From Coemansia sp. RSA 1200 (taxonomy: Eukaryota; Kickxellomycota; Kickxellomycetes; Kickxellales; Kickxellaceae): 64,000 bases of DNA. This document shows positions 60,501 through 64,000 of this stretch, one piece after another. The notes beneath the pieces were generated by a model. It worked only from the letters and a program-made list of their open reading frames with translations, was not told the origin of the DNA and made no database searches. The DNA lies in contig JANBTT010000009.1 of NCBI GenBank assembly GCA_027578915.1, positions 124,001-188,000 of the forward strand. The letters run 5' to 3'. A program made the translations under genes and the position numbers. The first letter of the stretch is position 1, and each line of letters starts with the position of its first letter.

Positions 60501-62553
60501 TTCTCAGAGAGTCGTGCGACGTAACTTCCTCATACTCTGAGCAAGACCCATCCTCTTCTCCAGACACATCCGTATCCTCATCCTCCATCAACTCGTACGA
60601 GTAGATTCTGTTTTGTCGATGTTCATCCGCTGTGCTGCCATTACAAATTTGACTTTCTGAGCCGTTGTTCCCGTTGCTACGCCGTTTTGAACCCAGCCGT
60701 TTGATCTTGAGCAAAATCGCAATGAGCATCGATGCCCAAGTGCTCACATATAATGAGATGACTCCTGCCGACCCATTGCTATCGGATTGTGCTTGCAGGT
60801 AGCTGATGAGCGTAGCTGTGGTCTTGTGGAATAGCTGTATATCCTCAACCGATGACAAAGTGGTAATTGGACAAAGTACAGATGCCTTTTTCGTATTCGA
60901 TTCCACTTCAAGCGCCTGTCGTACGCAAGCAATATGCGATGCAATCTGCGCAGTGCTTTCTAGTGAAAGGGTTTTGAGAGAAATATCGGCTTTCTCATCG
61001 TCCAACAGCTCAAGCGCATGCAGAGAATATACCCTGACAACAAGCTCAGCTGCAGGCCACTGTGGCTGTCCAAGCAGCAGTACGCAGTCGCTAGTAAAGC
61101 TCTCTAGAAAAGACCGGTATTCAGCCTCGTTTGTCACAGCCTTGCCCTCTCGCCTTGCACATCGGCTTATCAAGTATCGTATTGTAAAGTCGGTGCTCGA
61201 TGATGCACTATCGATTGCTTTTTGGTGCTTTTCCAACAGCATGCGGTATTCTTTAGTCGATAGACTGTGGCCCTCAAACCCTGCAGTGAGATCTTCAGGC
61301 GACTGGGCTGTGCCCTGAAGCATTCTAAGCAAGAGCACAGAGATAAACTGGACTGACTTACCGCCTGGAAGCCGATAAGTGTTGCATGCACGTTTACGCG
61401 ACGAGACTTTGATCAAAGAACCAAGGATTTCTTCCAATATCCACGCACGCTGCTCAGAGTGCAATTCAAAAATACGCTCTAGCAAGGACTGCGCAGCACG
61501 ACGAACAGACTCAAAAACGTTGGTATCTGTGCTTTTCCCAAGGATGTCGTTTGAACAAAACAGCACGCTTAAAGAGGCAAATACTAGAGAGATAATATCT
61601 TGCTCTACGAGTGTCGGCTGATCGATAAGAGAGAAGACAGAATTGCTAGCGGTGAGTATTGAAGCAAGCAGCGACTGGACTCGTGAATGGAGACGAGTAT
61701 TCTTATCCGCAACAGCATGGGCGAGATCGCTTTCAGTATCAAGATCAAGAATGGGTACTACGCAGTTTAGAAGACACTCCTTGAAAAAGACAACTGCAGT
61801 ATGTATCGAATCCCCATCGCATGCACTGTTTGACGCCTTTTTACTAGCGGACAGCTCCAGTACAAGCGCCGAGGCTTCAAGCCCGAGACAGGCCAAAGAC
61901 ATGCACGATTCGAGATGTTGACAGTATTCTGCAGCCAGCCCAATGTTCCGTTCGAGAAGTGCACCATCCCTAATCATCTCTGCAAGCCCTGCACTTTCAG
62001 CGGTTTCAATGGCTAAAACAAGCATGTGGACAAGGCGGCTAATTTCTTCGTCTGATACATGCAAAGGTATTTGATCCGACGTACAAGAGTTGAAAAGTGA
62101 AGAAATCCTCCGAATTGTACGTTTGCCCAAAACCGCCGTGTCTCCGTGAGGACGAGAAACCATCTTAAAAACAGACACGTCTGCGCCCTTGTCTTCTGAA
62201 AGTGCGTCGTCTTCTTGGAATATCTGTTGCAGGAAATCATCGAGTAATTTTACCGAACGTGAAGAGGAGGTTGTATCTTCTTTAGTTGGTTCTTTTCTGT
62301 CAACTACACAAACATCTCGTTTGTTCTCCGACAAAGACGCTTCTGTCACTGTTTTATTATTTTTCTCTTCTAAAGACTGCTCCTCCTTTTCAATATGAGG
62401 TTCCCGACGAACGCATTTGACTTTGGCTGGTTTCGTATCTTCATCAATATCCGATTCATGCCTTGATCGTTGCTGCTTCAAGTGACATTGGTTCTTTATT
62501 TCGTCCATATCGATGCTCTTGGTCATACTGGACGTTTGGTTTACTACAGTCAT
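57562..62553 (-). CDS. SCC2: Cohesin loader SCC2 / Mis4 / NIPBL
   Basis: HEAT-repeat protein that with SCC4/MAU2 loads cohesin onto chromatin and stimulates its ATPase. A single 4992-nt exon encodes 1663 residues. The first 150 residues are charged and disordered (where the partner usually binds), then HEAT repeats fill the rest. Diagnostic NIPBL-C blocks: SKALRALNMIATQRPSVLYQ, NHRLQDSSPQVREAAIDLIG, YYEFVSVRVLDKGSSVRRRV, LRILRDIYLLS, EERTVRELAVKIMHELWF, and near the end PTAFLQPLYTMVRSKRIRRN and EFLAALVKIGDYD. An acidic loop (YELMEDEDTDVSGEEDGSCS) lies near residue 650. The ATG at 62553 is only 17 nt from the stop of the gene upstream. Confidence 0.93.
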   Translation of the reverse strand: MTVVNQTSSMTKSIDMDEIKNQCHLKQQRSRHESDIDEDTKPAKVKCVRREPHIEKEEQSLEEKNNKTVTEASLSENKRDVCVVDRKEPTKEDTTSSSRSVKLLDDFLQQIFQEDDALSEDKGADVSVFKMVSRPHGDTAVLGKRTIRRISSLFNSCTSDQIPLHVSDEEISRLVHMLVLAIETAESAGLAEMIRDGALLERNIGLAAEYCQHLESCMSLACLGLEASALVLELSASKKASNSACDGDSIHTAVVFFKECLLNCVVPILDLDTESDLAHAVADKNTRLHSRVQSLLASILTASNSVFSLIDQPTLVEQDIISLVFASLSVLFCSNDILGKSTDTNVFESVRRAAQSLLERIFELHSEQRAWILEEILGSLIKVSSRKRACNTYRLPGGKSVQFISVLLLRMLQGTAQSPEDLTAGFEGHSLSTKEYRMLLEKHQKAIDSASSSTDFTIRYLISRCARREGKAVTNEAEYRSFLESFTSDCVLLLGQPQWPAAELVVRVYSLHALELLDDEKADISLKTLSLESTAQIASHIACVRQALEVESNTKKASVLCPITTLSSVEDIQLFHKTTATLISYLQAQSDSNGSAGVISLYVSTWASMLIAILLKIKRLGSKRRSNGNNGSESQICNGSTADEHRQNRIYSYELMEDEDTDVSGEEDGSCSEYEEVTSHDSLRNKKASIKARDLAEKRRTIEACLKSYMDIVHRSAKTVTENVSLSDAADASKSVFSLLPLYRSFEMLLTRVTMALGASQVTLRSKALRALNMIATQRPSVLYQTSVKYAINHRLQDSSPQVREAAIDLIGRHIAQNPELTSQYYEFVSVRVLDKGSSVRRRVLRILRDIYLLSQDQEQLVDIGIRILQRTTDEERTVRELAVKIMHELWFTCEGYSVVSDEDNIQVKDVSGNIFNLLSPELQQQMVSRVRVMTGVIGVARNSELTELVANLFDHVTSKTTAAEVEEAFFVIRCVIDALFEQLLQTEESATVSTDPTSLTTAQCLGFISTLSKIAPEAVGRHAETLGAYLKLTEAAEEEILQYVLVILSNSLLKIPHPSARFLESLESDLIALLSSSPQSILSIAVPCLCTLVDEITWNHAKVVRLFRSCVLQLYREQRLLSGGKQSTLSSKNIMRFIILAGLVCRHFDFERHKKEQKEHFKELDQLAGDSILEFMNGMMLFYASQYLPAQVQLTAVQMLGQLYITRPQLALEPHSRAMMDCAFSGDSVGHKLQVTRNFLEFLRADSKKYSLQQKESKNDGRQVDAKMLVGNTGDMGEAGVGASLMQTFLDRIIDVTFAENSAALRATGFEVISLVLEQGLAHPLKCVPSLVALCTSDDPHIRTKALKLHQDLNSKYASFIHSRDMDGVRKAYEYQLQMRGRPRDVRGYDTRAETKDEHGRPTAFLQPLYTMVRSKRIRRNEFLAALVKIGDYDATTSYAEWHRADIPFARFVAENIASFDYKYLDEVLHVVFHISAIVASTGLNLYHQFETDFKETGAGSERSSAERLFSKKAQQQRDTSTRASVCIWIMHILREFLKARYGLSESRCAAYNPSDTGARDRSVSWHVQSSNDSYIDWGACPYALERMESEVEYSEQRAKFQQMVAESLAMTDEHPSPVPGIDRQTTTVAHDGEHSGPHSDDAMQLRQVDLEMLEMDFDLES

Positions 62554-62570
62554 TTGAACGTAGCCTCTTA

Positions 62571-63426
62571 TCAGAATGGAGTTTTTTGTAAATCAAAATT
62601 GTCAACAGCTCTCAGCATAAAGTTTCCAAAGGATAATAAGAAATTTAACCATCCTAAAACAAAAAATGGAATGTCCAAAATGTGCAAACAATGAAAGTAT
62701 CTCAAAATTACAAGTATATGCTATGCACATTCATATGTCTATATAGCATATACACACCACATTTTCAGCCAGTCTAATTTGATATAGACATATAAACACT
62801 TGCCTTTGGAAATTGCCCCTGCCGCCTGCATCTCTGAGGAAGCAGACTTTTGAATGTATATTAACAGCCGCCTGTATGTGTCTTCTGCAGTCAATATGTC
62901 ATTGCCAGTTGATGATACAGAATCGCAAAACGTCGCAGGATGTTGGCGTGCTAGCATCTCCGTTCCAAACACAAACTCCGATTCCGCTGTAGGGGCGTGT
63001 GAAAACCGCAAGTCTGGTCGTTTATTCAATCGTCTAATATAACGAATCCACCAAAGTAAAAGTAAAAGTAAAAGCGGTATAATGAGCAAGCACACATATA
63101 CAAGGCGGAACCAAATAAAAATAGCAAAGGATTATACAGTTGAATTTGGCATCTTCAGGTCTGCAATACAGCAGAAGCAATACCTACACATGTTGAAGAT
63201 CGTTGCTTGAGAGCACATCCTGTATAAGATTAAACATTGTACTTTGGATACTGCCATTATCCAAAAGCTTGAGCCTTCTAAAGTCGGCGTCAAGAGCTAG
63301 TTCCTCGCCTATTACACCCTCGTAAGGTGTCTGTGCGCCAGCATCAATCGAGACTGCACAGGCGGCTGGCCAGTATTGCAAGCACCTGCGCGTGTCCGCA
63401 GGGGCGCTTGTGTCTGTAGGCTTCAT
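62571..63426 (-). CDS. Unrecognised 183-residue protein, three exons with one GC-AG intron
   Basis: I do not recognise the family. Exons inferred by phase: 63188-63426, 62804-63033 and 62571-62653; 552 nt, 183 residues. Exon 1 reads MKPTDTSAPADTRRCLQYWP to SNDLQH; exon 2 reads RLNKRPDLRFSHAPTAESEF to GAISK with a helical ILTAEDTYRRLLIYIQKSAS; exon 3 reads GWLNFLLSFGNFMLRAVDNF and ends DLQKTPF. Intron 1 has donor GTAGGT and acceptor TTAG after a (CTTTTA)n tract; intron 2 has the GC donor AAAG|GCAAGT and acceptor TTTTAG. The frame is consistent across all three pieces and each exon's translation has ordered protein-like composition. No transmembrane helix remains after splicing. The stop lies 17 nt before the SCC2 ATG, so their expression may interact. 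Confidence 0.6.
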
Positions 63427-63793
63427 GTCTTGCTCAGTAAATTCAAATCACCACAGCAGACCAAAGTAGTCTGTTGTCTTATGTCTCTTTTCCAAACGGA
63501 CGCGTGTTCTCCTCTCTTTGCTGTGCAATTTATACGATTCTAATATCGGTCACTCTAAATAAAAGGCTGGTTTGAACTAGGAGAGTACACGCGATAATTC
63601 GTTGAAAGAAGACCAATGCGAACAATAAGGAAAGAAAGTAGACAGGAACAACGAATTTGGAAGAAAAGCGCGTGCCAAAACCCGTGAAACACGGTTTGCA
63701 ATAAACAAGCATGTGACCAATTGAAGACGGAAAAAATCAAGTATTGATCAAATCTCGACAATAAGAATTAGCCGACATGCTGTTTCTTTGGCA
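63427..63793. other. Spacer upstream of the 183-residue protein gene
   Basis: 367 bp of AT-rich sequence; promoter of the minus-strand gene and probably the 3' region of the partial gene at the edge. Nothing coding is supported. Confidence 0.4.
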
Positions 63794-64000
63794 TCAAAAT
63801 AACCACCTTCTTACTTTACCCCACATTTCCAAGCCAATGCTTTGTGAATATGACTTGGTTTCCTTGAAAATGACAGTAGAAACCAACGGAACTTCAAGTA
63901 TGAAGAACAAACAAACATTCTCTACACAACATACCCTTTTGCCTGTTGTCGATCTATGTTTTCTTCTAGCAGTGCTAAACATTTCAGCTAAAAGCGAACT
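63794..64000 (-). CDS. Possible C-terminal part of a gene entering from the right edge
   Basis: On the minus strand the frame is open to the edge and reads SSLLAEMFSTARRKHRSTTG and KR, followed by a good donor (AGG|GTATGT at 63934). Joining to an acceptor TTTTCAAG near 63833 would continue with ETKSYSQSIGLEMWGKVRRW and LF before a stop at 63794. Without the rest of the gene no family can be named, and the exon could continue differently (another donor-like GTAAGA lies near the end). Confidence 0.35.
   Translation of the reverse strand, partial: SSLLAEMFSTARRKHRSTTGKRVCCVENVCLFFILEVPLVSTVIFKETKSYSQSIGLEMWGKVRRWLF

Noticed and set aside
62739..63095. Leucine-rich transmembrane protein frame (LLLLLLLWW)
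   Set aside because: It starts at GTG, follows an in-frame stop, and its Leu run is the (CTTTTA)n polypyrimidine tract of an intron; splicing removes it and joins phase-matched exons.
1..64000. tRNA, rRNA, CRISPR or transposon content
   Set aside because: A visual scan for B-box-like GGTTCGAANCC with a matching A-box, repeat-spacer arrays, and transposase or reverse transcriptase motifs found nothing convincing; a covariance-model search would settle it.

Overview
The window reads as a stretch of nuclear chromosome from a fungus, most likely an early-diverging lineage; Kickxellomycotina (a Coemansia-like organism) is my best guess, but that is inference from gene content and style, not from a marker gene. 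The evidence is eukaryotic protein families throughout (gamma-tubulin complex, ORC4, RAD9, SCC2, Elongator, retromer, SAGA, LSm, 14-3-3), GT-AG introns, GC-rich coding blocks between AT-rich spacers with long pyrimidine tracts, and many low-complexity Q/S/A/G runs. No rRNA or tRNA gene, CRISPR array or intact transposon was seen.

Layout. 0.3-5 kb: GCP2 (+) facing a degenerate AMP-binding-domain protein (-). 5-8.5 kb: a 3.5-kb gap with no convincing gene. 8.5-13 kb: RRP7 (+), RAD9 (+), a secreted Gly-rich protein (-). 14-21 kb: ORC4 (-), myosin regulatory light chain (+), VPS5-type sorting nexin (-), five-exon SGF11 (+). 22-25.4 kb: 14-3-3 (+) with a 1.1-kb intron, facing an EBP-type sterol isomerase (-). 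25.6-32.2 kb: a very large Sec7-PH ARF-GEF (-) whose start codon lies 1.1 kb upstream of its main exon. 33-40 kb: FYVE-RING E3 ligase (-), DH-PH RhoGEF (+), carnitine-pathway-type dioxygenase (-). 40.5-50.3 kb: a tiny TATA-led ORF (+), ELP4 (-), membrane-anchored ubiquitin protease (+), LSM5 (+), cyclic phosphodiesterase (-), degenerate RAD51 paralogue (-), unknown acidic-tail protein (-), DUF202 membrane protein (-). 50.8-56.6 kb: malic enzyme (-) with a separate presequence exon, GDP-mannose pyrophosphorylase (-). 57.5-63.4 kb: SCC2 cohesin loader (-) and a three-exon 183-residue unknown protein (-). The far right edge holds a probable partial gene.

Gene structure is the most informative part. 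By matching reading phase across splice sites I rebuilt eight spliced genes, including two microexons (14 and 19 nt), one GC-AG intron, a TAGCAG tandem acceptor and three introns with the unusual donor GTAGGT. Three genes (14-3-3, the Sec7 protein, malic enzyme) have a first intron close to 1.1 kb after a 70-177 nt first coding exon, against 120-350 nt for most other introns here.

Functionally the genes are housekeeping and not an operon-like system. Genome maintenance is well represented (ORC4, RAD9, RAD51 paralogue, SCC2, GCP2), as are trafficking and signalling (VPS5, Sec7 GEF, FYVE-RING, RhoGEF, myosin light chain, 14-3-3). I found no clear new multi-gene system. The best candidates for novelty are two pseudoenzyme-like proteins (the AMP-binding protein and the RAD51 paralogue lacking both Walker residues), the two microexon genes, the possible dual-targeted malic enzyme, and the unassigned 183-residue protein next to SCC2.
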